Assembly: GCA_964356135.1 (NCBI GenBank)
Contig: CAYHGV010000003.1
Coordinates: 1-50,498 of the forward strand
Source of the DNA: CAYHGV01 sp964356135
GTDB lineage: Bacteria > Hydrothermota > Tepidihabitantia > CAYHGV01
Direction: 5' to 3'
DNA length: 50,498 nt
In this document: positions 15,938-25,009 of the stretch, in pieces
Numbering within the stretch: the stretch's first letter is position 1
Layout: each line of letters starts with the position of its first letter
Made by a program: the position numbers and the translations under genes
The notes under the pieces: generated by a model
What the model was told of the DNA's origin: nothing
Databases searched by the model: none
The model's input: only the letters and a program-made list of their open reading frames with translations

Positions 15938-16891
15938 ATGAAGGTGCTTGTTACCGGCGGTGCGGGATTTATCGGTTCCTGGGTTGTGGATTTGCTCATC
16001 CAGGATGGATATTCGGTCGTGGTCGTCGACGACCTCTCGACCGGTTCAAAGTCGAATCTCAACCCCAAAGCAAAATTTTACAAGGTCGATATTCGCACAC
16101 CAGGATTGGAAAAGGTCTTTAATCGGGAAAAGCCGGAAGTGGTCTGCCATTTTGCCGCCCAGACCTCGATTGCCACTTCGATCGAGGAACCCAGATTCGA
16201 TGCCGATGTCAATGTGGTCGGTTCGCTCAATCTGATGGAGGTGAGCAGACACTCCGGGGTCAAGCGGTTCGTTTTTGCTTCATCGGTGGCGGTTTACGGC
16301 GAGCCGGAATATTTGCCCTGTGATGAGGTTCATCCCACCAATCCGCTCTCACCCTATGGGGTGACCAAGAATACGGTCGAGCACTATCTCTATGTTTACT
16401 GGATCAACCATAAATTGGACTACGTCGCATTGCGATTTACGAATATCTATGGTCCGCGTCAGAACCCATCGGGTGAAGCCGGGGTGGTTGCGATTTTCAG
16501 TTTTAACATGCTCAACGGAAAACAGGTGGTGATAAACGGTGACGGTAACCAGGAACGGGATTTTCTGTACGTGGGCGATGTCGCTTCGGCGGTCGTGGCG
16601 GCGATTAAAAGCCCGACCGCGGAAGAACGCCATCGCCATCCATTGAGTTCGACCTACAATCTCGGCACGGGTGAGGCAACTTCGGTCAATGACCTGTATG
16701 TTCATTTCACCGCGCTTACCGGTTACGAGCGGAGGCCGCTCCACGGCCCTGCCCGGCCGGGTGAAATCTATGAAATCACGGTCGACAGCTCAAAGGCAAA
16801 GAAAGATTTCAACTGGGAGCCAAAAACCCCGCTCGCCGACGGTCTCAAAGAAACCGTCGAGTGGTTCAGAAAGAGCAAGAAGAGTAATTGA
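15938..16891 (+). CDS. NAD-dependent nucleotide-sugar epimerase (GalE-like)
   Basis: 317 residues of the extended short-chain dehydrogenase family. The NAD loop TGGAGFIG lies at residues 6-13, Ser115/Ser116 sit in FASSVAVYG, and the catalytic pair is Tyr140 and Lys144 in YGVTK. RFTNIYGPRQNPSGEAGVV and GDGNQERDFLYVGDV are the substrate-binding segments of UDP-glucose 4-epimerase and its relatives. It probably inverts C4 of a UDP-hexose for surface polysaccharide, but UDP-GlcNAc or UDP-glucuronate epimerase activity is equally possible. It is separated from hisS by 52 bases of repeat text. No other sugar gene is adjacent. Confidence 0.85.
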   Translation: MKVLVTGGAGFIGSWVVDLLIQDGYSVVVVDDLSTGSKSNLNPKAKFYKVDIRTPGLEKVFNREKPEVVCHFAAQTSIATSIEEPRFDADVNVVGSLNLMEVSRHSGVKRFVFASSVAVYGEPEYLPCDEVHPTNPLSPYGVTKNTVEHYLYVYWINHKLDYVALRFTNIYGPRQNPSGEAGVVAIFSFNMLNGKQVVINGDGNQERDFLYVGDVASAVVAAIKSPTAEERHRHPLSSTYNLGTGEATSVNDLYVHFTALTGYERRPLHGPARPGEIYEITVDSSKAKKDFNWEPKTPLADGLKETVEWFRKSKKSN

Positions 16892-16922
16892 AAGGTGTGT
16901 TCGATCTTACTATGAGATAGCA

Positions 16923-19900
16923 ATGCTTCAAGCATATCTGAAAAAGATATTCGAGATTGCCAATCGGGGTGATGCGAGGGAAGAGAGTTACTATTCAGCA
17001 CTTGAGGAACTGTTAACGGAATATGCCGAATCGGCTGGTAAAAAAAACATTCATATTACAACTTTACCCAAGAAAACCGAAGCGGGTAATCCCGATTTTA
17101 GAATCTGGGATGGAAAGCAGCATATCGTCGGTTACATCGAGGCTAAACCGCCAACGACTGAATACTTAGACCAGGTAGAAACAACAGAACAATTAAAGCG
17201 GTATCTTCGTATTTTTCCTAATTTGATATTAACCAATTTTTTTGAATTCCGACTTTATCGGAATGGCTCCTTAATAGATAGCGTTCGTATCGCTAAGGCT
17301 TATATTGTGCATAAGCTTAAAACCGTTCCGCCCGTCGAAAACGAATCGGATTTTCTGAAACTGTTTGAAAAATTCTTTTCTTTTTCCTTGCCGAAAGTTT
17401 ATAATGCCAAAACGTTGGCAATAGAACTGGCGAAGAGAACCAGTTTTTTGAAAGACGAGGTTATTGCGGAGGAATTGAAAGAAGAAGAAAAAAAAGGCAC
17501 AGGCTTTATCTTAGAATTTTACGAGGCATTTAAGAAATATCTAATCAGCGGGTTAAAAAAAGAAGAATTTGCCGATCTCTATTCCCAGACGATCACCTAC
17601 GGTCTTTTCGCTGCTCGAACCCGTTCCGAAAACGGTTTCAATCGAAAACTCGCGTATGATAAAATTCCACCCACGATCGGAATATTGAAAGATGTATTTC
17701 ACTTTATTTCATTAGGCAAACCACCAACGGCAATGGAATGGACTATCGACGATATTTCAGAAGTTTTGGCGGTTACCGATTTAAATAAAATACTGCATCA
17801 GTATTTTCACGAGCACAAAGGGAAAGACCCGGTCGTTCATTTTTACGAGACTTTTTTAGCTGAATACGACCCCACAACGAGAGAGAAGAGAGGTGTCTAT
17901 TATACTCCCGAACCGGTTGTCTCTTATATCGTCCGCTCTTTGCATCAGATCCTCAAGACTCATTTTCAGCTAACCGATGGATTTGGTGACAGCTCGGTAA
18001 CGGTCTTGGACCCAGCTGCAGGAACTCTCACTTTTTTGGCTGAAGCAGCTAAATTGATCGTCGGGGAGGTTGTCTCCCAATATGGTGAAAGCATGGGAGA
18101 AATGACCATTAAGGAGCACATCCTTACGAATTTTTATGCCTTTGAATTGATGATGGCACCGTATGCGGTAGGTCATCTCAAGATGGCTTTTCTTTTAGAA
18201 GAACTTGGCTATAAACTTCAAAATGATGATCGGTTTAAGCTCTATCTTACCAATACCTTGGAAATGGAGGAGCTTACTCAAATTGGAATCCCTGGTTTAT
18301 CCTCGCTCTCAGAGGAATCGCATTTGGCAGGCGAGGTTAAAAAAGAGAAACCGATTTTGGTTATCTTGGGCAATCCGCCTTATTCTGGTCACTCAGCAAA
18401 TGTGAGCGAAAAATATCTTACTGTGAGGACTGAGAACGGTAAAGAAAAGAGAAAGAAAATTAAAACTTGGATAGGTAACCTTATTGAGGACTATAAATTC
18501 GTTGATGGCAAGCCGCTCGGCGAGAAAAACCCCAAGTGGCTGCAGGATGATTATGTGAAATTTATCCGCTTCGCCCAGTGGAAAATAAATCAGTCCGGCG
18601 GAGGTATTTTAGGTTTTATCACCAATCACAGTTATCTTGATAATCCGACTTTTAGGGGGATGCGACAATCTTTGATGGCCAGTTTTGACGAGATTTATAT
18701 TCTGGATTTGCACGGCAACAGCTTGAAAAAAGAACGATGCCCGGATGGCTCAAAAGATGAAAATGTTTTTGACATCCAGCAAGGCGTAGCCATCATTTTG
18801 GCTTTTAAAAAACAGGAAAAGAAAGAAGAATCATGGTCTGCTATACCTTCGTCTCAATTGAAATTGTTTGTCAAAGAGAAACAGTCGGAAAAACCAAAAG
18901 AGCATAGTTGCAAAGTGTATCACAAAAATTCGTGGGGTTTGCGAGAAAAGAAATATTCTTGGCTTTTGAAGAACGATATAAAAACGACCAAATGGAAAAG
19001 GCTATCGCCAAAATCTGAATTCTATCTATTCGTTCCAAGGGAAGAAAAACTTTTAAAAGTATATGAAGGTTACCCCAGAATAACCGATATTTTCCCATTA
19101 AATAGCGTCGGAATAGTTACGGCACGAGATGCTCTGACAATTAAGTGGACAGCAAACGAGGTTTGGACGACAGTTTTAAATTTTTCAAAGCTTGATGCTG
19201 AAACGGCAAGAAACGCTTACAAGCTGGGTAAAGATGCACGAGACTGGAAAGTTGAACTTGCTCAGAAGGATTTAAAAGATGGCGGATTAGACAAAAGAAA
19301 AATAGTGCCGATTTTATACAGGCCGTTTGATATAAGATACACTTATTATACAGGCCGGTCTCGCGGTTTTCATTGTAGGCCGCGTCCTGGAATTATGAAC
19401 CAAATGAAACACGAGAATTTGGGATTGATTTCAGTGAGGCAGGTGGCGGAAGGTATCTTTAATCATGTCCTGGTTTCTAATAGTATTATTGAAAGCCGTA
19501 TTACTCTCAGTAACAAAGGAATAGCTTTTATTTTCCCTCTATATCTATACCCAGCAAAAAGCAGCCAACCGAACAGATTTTCAGGCAGGGTTATGATGGT
19601 TTTTGACCAAAAAGAAGGTTATGAGGAGAAAAAGCCAAATCTTTCTCCAGTATTAGTCGAGCAATTAACAAAAGCTTTTAGAAAATCTATCTCTCCCGAA
19701 CGAATCTTCTTTTATATTTACGCCGTCCTTTGCTCAAATACCTATCGCACTAAATATGCCGAGTTTTTAAAGCTCGACTTTCCAAGGGTTCCCTTTACAA
19801 ACGATTACCGACTATTTAAGAAGCTGGCTGAATACGGCCAAAGACTCGTCAGGTTACATTTGTTTAAATCGGAAGAACCGCGCTCTGCAATTTCTATTCT

Positions 19901-20210
19901 ACGCGGCAAAGGCAATAACAAGGTTAAGATGGTAAAGTATGCAGAAAAAGACAAACGAGTTTATCTTAATCAGGATCAGTATTTTGAAGGAATTACGAAA
20001 GATGTCTGGGAATATCAAATTGGTGGCTATCAAGTTTGCGATAAATGGCTGAAAGATAGAAAGAGAAGGATATTGTCGCTCGATGATGTAAAGCATTATG
20101 TAAGGGTTGTTACCATCATTAAAAAAACAATCGAAACACAAAAGGTGATTGATACTGTTTATCCTAAGATAGAAAAAGAAACCATAGATTTTAAAAATAG
20201 CGAAAAATAA
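16923..20210 (+). CDS. single-chain restriction-modification enzyme (type IIG / type ISP-like)
   Basis: 1095 residues. The N terminus carries a PD-(D/E)xK nuclease: NPD with Asp58, then EAK with Glu73 and Lys75. A gamma-class N6-adenine methyltransferase follows, with YYTP at 326-329, the SAM-binding motif DPAAGT at 363-368 and catalytic NPPY at 484-487. The C-terminal half has YRPFDIRYTYY from 799, typical of the type ISP specificity domain. No helicase motifs are present, so it resembles type IIG enzymes that cut and methylate with one chain. I chose ATG 16923, which begins a natural N terminus; the longer frame only overlaps the epimerase. It is Lys- and AT-rich compared with its neighbours and is probably acquired DNA. 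Confidence 0.88.
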   Translation: MLQAYLKKIFEIANRGDAREESYYSALEELLTEYAESAGKKNIHITTLPKKTEAGNPDFRIWDGKQHIVGYIEAKPPTTEYLDQVETTEQLKRYLRIFPNLILTNFFEFRLYRNGSLIDSVRIAKAYIVHKLKTVPPVENESDFLKLFEKFFSFSLPKVYNAKTLAIELAKRTSFLKDEVIAEELKEEEKKGTGFILEFYEAFKKYLISGLKKEEFADLYSQTITYGLFAARTRSENGFNRKLAYDKIPPTIGILKDVFHFISLGKPPTAMEWTIDDISEVLAVTDLNKILHQYFHEHKGKDPVVHFYETFLAEYDPTTREKRGVYYTPEPVVSYIVRSLHQILKTHFQLTDGFGDSSVTVLDPAAGTLTFLAEAAKLIVGEVVSQYGESMGEMTIKEHILTNFYAFELMMAPYAVGHLKMAFLLEELGYKLQNDDRFKLYLTNTLEMEELTQIGIPGLSSLSEESHLAGEVKKEKPILVILGNPPYSGHSANVSEKYLTVRTENGKEKRKKIKTWIGNLIEDYKFVDGKPLGEKNPKWLQDDYVKFIRFAQWKINQSGGGILGFITNHSYLDNPTFRGMRQSLMASFDEIYILDLHGNSLKKERCPDGSKDENVFDIQQGVAIILAFKKQEKKEESWSAIPSSQLKLFVKEKQSEKPKEHSCKVYHKNSWGLREKKYSWLLKNDIKTTKWKRLSPKSEFYLFVPREEKLLKVYEGYPRITDIFPLNSVGIVTARDALTIKWTANEVWTTVLNFSKLDAETARNAYKLGKDARDWKVELAQKDLKDGGLDKRKIVPILYRPFDIRYTYYTGRSRGFHCRPRPGIMNQMKHENLGLISVRQVAEGIFNHVLVSNSIIESRITLSNKGIAFIFPLYLYPAKSSQPNRFSGRVMMVFDQKEGYEEKKPNLSPVLVEQLTKAFRKSISPERIFFYIYAVLCSNTYRTKYAEFLKLDFPRVPFTNDYRLFKKLAEYGQRLVRLHLFKSEEPRSAISILRGKGNNKVKMVKYAEKDKRVYLNQDQYFEGITKDVWEYQIGGYQVCDKWLKDRKRRILSLDDVKHYVRVVTIIKKTIETQKVIDTVYPKIEKETIDFKNSEK

Positions 20211-20238
20211 AGCACGCACTCTCAAGGGTGAGATAAAA

Positions 20239-20988
20239 ATGTTAAAAAAACAGCAGGATGCATTCGGGCATGAGATATACGATTATTTTACAAAGAAACG
20301 GGGCTACGAAATCGTCGAGCGCGACGACGGTTATTTCGACCTCTCGACCGGACCCCGTCCCTATTTTAACGAGTATCCCGAGTGGCAGCTTCATGAAAAA
20401 CAGGCGATGAAATACGTCCAGGGCAGGGTGCTCGATATCGGCTGCGGAGCCGGCAGGCATTCGCTTTATTTGCAGAAGCGGGGATTTGATGTCCTCGGCA
20501 TCGACAATTCGCCTAAAGCGGTTCGGGTCTGCCGGATGCGGGGCTTACGCAAAACCCGGCTTTTGTCGGTCACCGGGATAACTGCGCGTTTGGGGAAATT
20601 CGATACGATCATTATGTTCGGGAACAACTTCGGATTATTCGGAAGTTTTGAGCGTGCCCGCTGGCTTTTGAAACGATTTTATAATAGTACCTCCGAGCAG
20701 GGGAGAATCATTGCCGAGTCTCGAGACCCGTACAACACCAATCTTCCCGAACACTTACGCTATCACCAAAGAAACCGGAACAAAGGCAGAATGTCCGGTC
20801 AAATTCGAATCCGCGTTCGCTATCAGCATTATGCCACGCCTTGGTTCGACTACCTGATGGTTTCGCAGACTGAAATAAATAAAATCCTTCGCGGTACGGG
20901 CTGGATGGTTAAAAAGTTTCTTACCAGTCGATCGGCAATGTATATCGCATTTATCGAAAAAGAACGGGCAGGGAACCGAAGTGTTTAA
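20239..20988 (+). CDS. class I SAM-dependent methyltransferase
   Basis: 249 residues. The SAM-binding motif I is VLDIGCGAGRHSLYLQ near residues 64-79, followed by FDVLGIDNSPKAV (motif II acidic loop) and a strand at FDTIIMFGNNFGLFG. The first 55 residues form a helical cap. The fold matches small-molecule and unassigned methyltransferases, and no substrate motif is recognised. It starts 28 bases after the restriction enzyme gene but has a more GC-rich composition like the core genes. Its stop overlaps the GTG start of the next gene by 8 bases, so it is coupled to the MFS carrier rather than to the restriction gene. Confidence 0.82.
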   Translation: MLKKQQDAFGHEIYDYFTKKRGYEIVERDDGYFDLSTGPRPYFNEYPEWQLHEKQAMKYVQGRVLDIGCGAGRHSLYLQKRGFDVLGIDNSPKAVRVCRMRGLRKTRLLSVTGITARLGKFDTIIMFGNNFGLFGSFERARWLLKRFYNSTSEQGRIIAESRDPYNTNLPEHLRYHQRNRNKGRMSGQIRIRVRYQHYATPWFDYLMVSQTEINKILRGTGWMVKKFLTSRSAMYIAFIEKERAGNRSV

Positions 20989-22111
20989 TATCATCATTCT
21001 CGGGTTAACCAGTCTCTTAACCGATATCTCCTCCGAGATGGTCTATCCGATACTGCCGCTGTTTCTCAGTTTGAAATTGGGGGCAAGCCCGGCGATCATC
21101 GGGCTGATTGAAGGAATTGCCGAGAGCATCGCCAGCCTGTTAAAGGTCTTCTCCGGCTATGTTTCGGACCGGCTGGGGAAAAGGAAGTCGCTCGCCATCA
21201 TCGGGTATGCTTCATCGACCGTCGGTAAAGTCGTTTTGTATTTATCCCGGGCATGGGGTCATGTGTTCGGCGCACGGATTATCGACCGGTTGGGCAAAGG
21301 CATCAGGACCGCGCCCCGGGATGCGCTCATTGCCGATAGCGCCCAGGCCGGAAAGCGGGGGAGGGCGTATGGACTGCATCGGGCACTGGATACCCTGGGC
21401 GCCGCAATCGGAGTTCTGTTAGCGTATTTCTTTTTCACCTCGTTTAAAGGTAACTATACACCGGTCTTTCTTTATTCACTGATACCGGCTTTTTTAGGAA
21501 TTGTTCTTCTTTTTGTCGTCCGCGAACGGAAAAAAATCGTCGCAACCACATCAACGATAAAATTGAATGTTCGAGGGCTGCCGTTCCGGCTGAAGGCATT
21601 TTTGGTGGTCGTTTTTATTTTTGCGCTGGGCAACTCTTCGAACCAGTTTCTCCTCTTGCGGGCGAGCAAGCTCGGGGTGAACCCGGCAACGGTGATTCTT
21701 TTGTATTTGGTGTACAATCTAACCTATCTCGTCTTTGCCTATCCGGCAGGCCGGCTGTCGGACCGGATTGGCAGAAAGACCCTGCTGGTTGCGGGGTATG
21801 TGTTTTACGGACTCGTCTATTTCGGATTTGCCTTTGTAAAAAATCCCAGTTATCTCTGGGCGCTATTCGGCGTTTATGGAATCTATATCGGTCTGACTGA
21901 AGGCGTGGAAAAGGCGCTGGTGGCGGATATCGCACCCGAGCACTTGCGGGCAACGATGATCGGACTGCATGCGACCCTGGTCGGCATCGGGCTGTTTCCG
22001 GCTTCGCTTTTAGCCGGGGTGCTCTGGAGTGCTTTCGGTGCGCAGGCACCGTTTTTGTTCGGCGGTGGTTTGGGGTTGTTAGCCGCGGTGGGATTGGCGC
22101 TTTTGATTTAA
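20981..22111 (+). CDS. MFS transporter
   Basis: 376 residues with about twelve membrane helices. The N terminus (GLTSLLTDISSEMVYPILPL) is the hallmark of one MFS branch of presumed drug or metabolite exporters. The loop 2-3 motif A appears as GYVSDRLGKRK and its second-half copy as GRLSDRIGRKT. GTG 20981 overlaps the methyltransferase stop, so the pair may modify and then export a small molecule; that is inference. It converges with the minus-strand gene that ends at 22114, leaving only two bases between the stops and no room for a separate terminator. Confidence 0.85.
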   Translation: MFNIIILGLTSLLTDISSEMVYPILPLFLSLKLGASPAIIGLIEGIAESIASLLKVFSGYVSDRLGKRKSLAIIGYASSTVGKVVLYLSRAWGHVFGARIIDRLGKGIRTAPRDALIADSAQAGKRGRAYGLHRALDTLGAAIGVLLAYFFFTSFKGNYTPVFLYSLIPAFLGIVLLFVVRERKKIVATTSTIKLNVRGLPFRLKAFLVVVFIFALGNSSNQFLLLRASKLGVNPATVILLYLVYNLTYLVFAYPAGRLSDRIGRKTLLVAGYVFYGLVYFGFAFVKNPSYLWALFGVYGIYIGLTEGVEKALVADIAPEHLRATMIGLHATLVGIGLFPASLLAGVLWSAFGAQAPFLFGGGLGLLAAVGLALLI

Positions 22112-22113
22112 TA

Positions 22114-24642
22114 CTATAATCTGATTGTTTTTTTAATTATTTGGAAATTTGAAGTTTTGAAGCGGATAAAATAGATTCCTCTTGGGGTTTGCTTGCCGGA
22201 ACTGTCACAACCGTCCCAGACAAGCGTATGATTGCCTGATGCGAGGTTTGTTTGGGGAAGAGAACGGACGAGCCTGCCGGCAATGTCATAAATATCAAAA
22301 TTGAGGTGGTCGTAAAAAGCGGGAAGGTAGAAGCTTAAGGTTAAGGTTCGTGAAAAGGGAGAAGGCGGGTTTTCCAATCGTGGCAGCAAAGAGGTGGGCG
22401 TTGTTTGTTCGCTGATGCTGCCGGTCGTGACGAACTGACCGTAGATTCGCTGGACCTCTAACGAATCGGAGAACCGGTTGTAGAGAAAAAGCACTTTGCC
22501 TGGTGCGTAGGGCGCACAGCTTATCGTGCTGTAGCCTGGTGATAAATCGGATATAGCAATCGAATCTTTGAGGTCTCCTTCCGGTTTAATTCGGGCTGCC
22601 CAGAGTTGAGAATAGTATTCTTCTCCAACTTTCTGTTCGGTCGCCCAGGCGACGATATAGTTTTCACCGTCAAATACGATATACGGCGAGGTTTCGTTAA
22701 AGGCGCTATGGGCTATTGGTAAAATGGACGAACCGGCCGTGCCGTCGGCGAAAATTTTGACGCCATAGACATTGTCATAGATTGGTACGGAGCGGGTAAA
22801 GGTCAGATAATAGTCGGTGCCGTCTGAAGCAAGATTTGCGACTTGACCGCTATCGGCGATGGTAAAGCCATCCGGGTCTAAAACCGTAAGGTCGGATGTC
22901 AGTCGGGCACCTCGGATTTCTTTTGTTTTATAATTGGTCCAGACGACCAGATAATCAGTGCCATTGTAAATTGCGGCGATTTCCGGACCGCCTTGGTCGC
23001 TTAGTTTAACAGTCTTGAGGATACTTCCTGAAGAGTCGACAAGGAGTGCACATACGGTATCGTATTTAAAGGTAGCAACAAAATAATCTTCGGTATTTGT
23101 GCTCAGAGTGATACATTCAAAATAATCCGGGTGCTTGCTGATCGATTTTGACCAACGACAAGTTGGAAGGTAATCAAAAAGTGCAATATAAGGCGTATTC
23201 CCGGGATGGTTAAAAAAATCATCATAGAAAGAAGCCCAGCCAACCATGATACCATCAGAACCTTTAACTATCGAGGAAGGCATTATTTTGGCATCGCCGC
23301 CTTCCGTTTCCCAGAAATCATGATTTGTAATCATTCCACTTTTATTCAATAAATTTACCGTCAAGTAGGGTCTTCGCGAGAGTATTCTTCCATAGATTCT
23401 TTCGCGCGTTTCCCACCAGGTTGCAAAAAAATTGTTGCCATCAAAAATCAATGCGGAGTAAATCTGATCGTCTGCGACCATTTTTTTTATTATCTGGGTT
23501 GAATCATTTCTTACGCCACTGGGTGAAATCCAGAACGCTTCGATTCCCAGGGAACCATCCCAGGTTAGTAGGTAATGATTACCGTCAAAGGCTGCTGAGG
23601 GATCGAAGCTTGCCAACGGCATGTAACCAATGCCTGTATCGCCAAGGACTGTTCCGGTACTATTTATAAAACTAACAACGAAAGAAGTCCCATTGGGGCC
23701 GGGGTCAGAATACCAATCACTGGAATAGAAAACTAACCAATAATTACCGTTAGAGGCAATAGCCGAGGGTTTAGATGCTAAATATTCATTTTCCACGGAA
23801 TAATCGAGTTCGGAGGTCCAGCTGATATGAATGGCGTTATTAATTAATGTTCCTGTTTTGCTGACCTGTGCTCCCCATAGATAGGCATCACCGTACCAGT
23901 ATTCATCTTTTTCCCAATAGCAGACGAAGAATCTGTCGCCGTTAAATGCTAAAATTGGTGCATAAAAATTTTCGCCGGTGTGAGATATTAAAAATGGGGA
24001 CTGTATCGTTCCGGACGGGGTTAGGATTATGCCATAGATTTTTCCGGGTTCGTCCCCGGCAACGGCATCTTCCCAGATGATCAGATACGCCTGATTGCCA
24101 TAGCAGACTGCAGGTGATTTTAGATATGTTGTTGAATTCCAGATAGTAAGTGGGATTGAATCAATCGGTGTACCGGAAGCTGTAAGCCGCATCGCATAGA
24201 TATTATTCCAGTCAGCCCATACTACCAGATAATTTGTGCCATCAAAAGCGATTTGCGGATGGTAGGCACTCGAGAATAGATAAAGAGGCAAAGGGTCTAA
24301 AATCTGCCCTGCTGTATCAATGCGGGTAGCATGGAGGTTACCTTCTTGAGTCCATACCACCAGCCAGGAATTGTTTCCCCAGGCTACAGCCGGCAGGGTT
24401 CTTGTTCCTGGGCAGGCGATTTCAAACCCGAGCGAATCTAAAATCCGGTGGTCGGATGAAATCCGTGCCGCCCGGAGACTTAAATCGTTTTCATTCCAAA
24501 CGACCAGGGTTTGATTGCCGTTATATGACAGCGCCGGACTGTCCTGGTTCAACCGGTCATAGGACCAGACGATATTGGGGTCGACGGGATATTCGAAGTT
24601 CATAATCAGGGTTTGCAGGAGGGAGAGGATGATGGCAGGCAT
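22114..24642 (-). CDS. secreted repeat protein with type IX-like C-terminal sorting domain
   Basis: 842 residues. A short hydrophobic N terminus (about 1-14) may be the signal. The body is built from about a dozen units of 50-60 residues, each with an aromatic-rich strand such as QTLVVWNEND, SWLVVWTQEG, NYLVVWADWN and AYLIIWEDAV preceded by a Gly/Asn turn. This suggests one or two large beta-propellers. The last 85 residues are a sorting domain: NPPSPFSRTLTLSFYLP, FDIYDIAGRLVRSLP, LVWDGCDSSGKQTPRG and IYFIRFKT ending in KKTIRL. It is probably displayed on the surface. The promoter lies directly at the ATG with no ribosome site. Ligand and role are unknown. Confidence 0.82.
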   Translation of the reverse strand: MPAIILSLLQTLIMNFEYPVDPNIVWSYDRLNQDSPALSYNGNQTLVVWNENDLSLRAARISSDHRILDSLGFEIACPGTRTLPAVAWGNNSWLVVWTQEGNLHATRIDTAGQILDPLPLYLFSSAYHPQIAFDGTNYLVVWADWNNIYAMRLTASGTPIDSIPLTIWNSTTYLKSPAVCYGNQAYLIIWEDAVAGDEPGKIYGIILTPSGTIQSPFLISHTGENFYAPILAFNGDRFFVCYWEKDEYWYGDAYLWGAQVSKTGTLINNAIHISWTSELDYSVENEYLASKPSAIASNGNYWLVFYSSDWYSDPGPNGTSFVVSFINSTGTVLGDTGIGYMPLASFDPSAAFDGNHYLLTWDGSLGIEAFWISPSGVRNDSTQIIKKMVADDQIYSALIFDGNNFFATWWETRERIYGRILSRRPYLTVNLLNKSGMITNHDFWETEGGDAKIMPSSIVKGSDGIMVGWASFYDDFFNHPGNTPYIALFDYLPTCRWSKSISKHPDYFECITLSTNTEDYFVATFKYDTVCALLVDSSGSILKTVKLSDQGGPEIAAIYNGTDYLVVWTNYKTKEIRGARLTSDLTVLDPDGFTIADSGQVANLASDGTDYYLTFTRSVPIYDNVYGVKIFADGTAGSSILPIAHSAFNETSPYIVFDGENYIVAWATEQKVGEEYYSQLWAARIKPEGDLKDSIAISDLSPGYSTISCAPYAPGKVLFLYNRFSDSLEVQRIYGQFVTTGSISEQTTPTSLLPRLENPPSPFSRTLTLSFYLPAFYDHLNFDIYDIAGRLVRSLPQTNLASGNHTLVWDGCDSSGKQTPRGIYFIRFKTSNFQIIKKTIRL

Positions 24643-24647
24643 AGTTT

Positions 24648-24675
24648 ATAATAAAACCGGTGTCCGGTTTGTCAA
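24648..24675 (-). promoter_or_regulatory. promoter of repeat protein gene, probably leaderless
   Basis: On the minus strand: TTGACA, 16-nt spacer, TATTAT, then five bases (AAACT) before ATG at 24642. No room remains for a ribosome binding site. Confidence 0.7.
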
Positions 24676-24718
24676 CTGGGAAAATTTTTCCTCCGAGACC
24701 GCGAAGAAGTCATTTTTA

Positions 24719-24863
24719 ACCACAAAGGGCACTCCCCATTAGATATACAGTATGAAGTTAGTTAAATCAGGTAATCTAATGGGGGAAGCACACAAAGGAA
24801 AAGATTTGAAAAATTAATGAATTATAAGAATTCTTTCTTTGTGCTCTTTGTGTGCTTTGTGGT
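24719..24863. repeat. nested inverted-repeat cluster in the intergenic region
   Basis: Outer arms ACCACAAAG (24719-24727) and CTTTGTGGT (24855-24863) enclose inner arms CACACAAAG (24789-24797) and CTTTGTGTG (24846-24854). A separate hairpin with arms CCCCATTAGAT and ATCTAATGGGG (24734-24784) sits between the two left arms. I see no gene between 24643 and 25009. Confidence 0.7.
24734..24784. repeat. CCCC(A/G)TTAGA inverted-repeat element, copy 1
   Basis: Perfect 11-bp arms CCCCATTAGAT and ATCTAATGGGG around a 29-nt centre. A related element lies at 41893-41972. Confidence 0.7.
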
Positions 24864-24900
24864 AAAGTGTAGTTTTTCAGAGCTTTATTCTTCCCCTCCC

Positions 24901-24928
24901 TTGACAATCGTTTTAAATTACTTAAGTT
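24901..24928 (+). promoter_or_regulatory. possible promoter of lipoprotein pair
   Basis: TTGACA (24901-24906), 16-nt spacer, TAAGTT (24923-24928). The -35 box is perfect, the -10 box weak. The leader to TTG 25010 would be about 75 nt. Confidence 0.4.
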
Positions 24929-25009
24929 TTTGAAAATGCGCAAACCCGATGAATTTAGGAGCAAGCTTGCAGGTGGTAATATATTCATTCAAACTTCAAG
25001 GAGGCACAT

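Noticed and set aside
16671..16922. Extra 84 codons at the front of the restriction enzyme
   Set aside because: They lie entirely within the epimerase and the short gap and have low-complexity Arg/Ser composition; ATG 16923 begins the natural protein.
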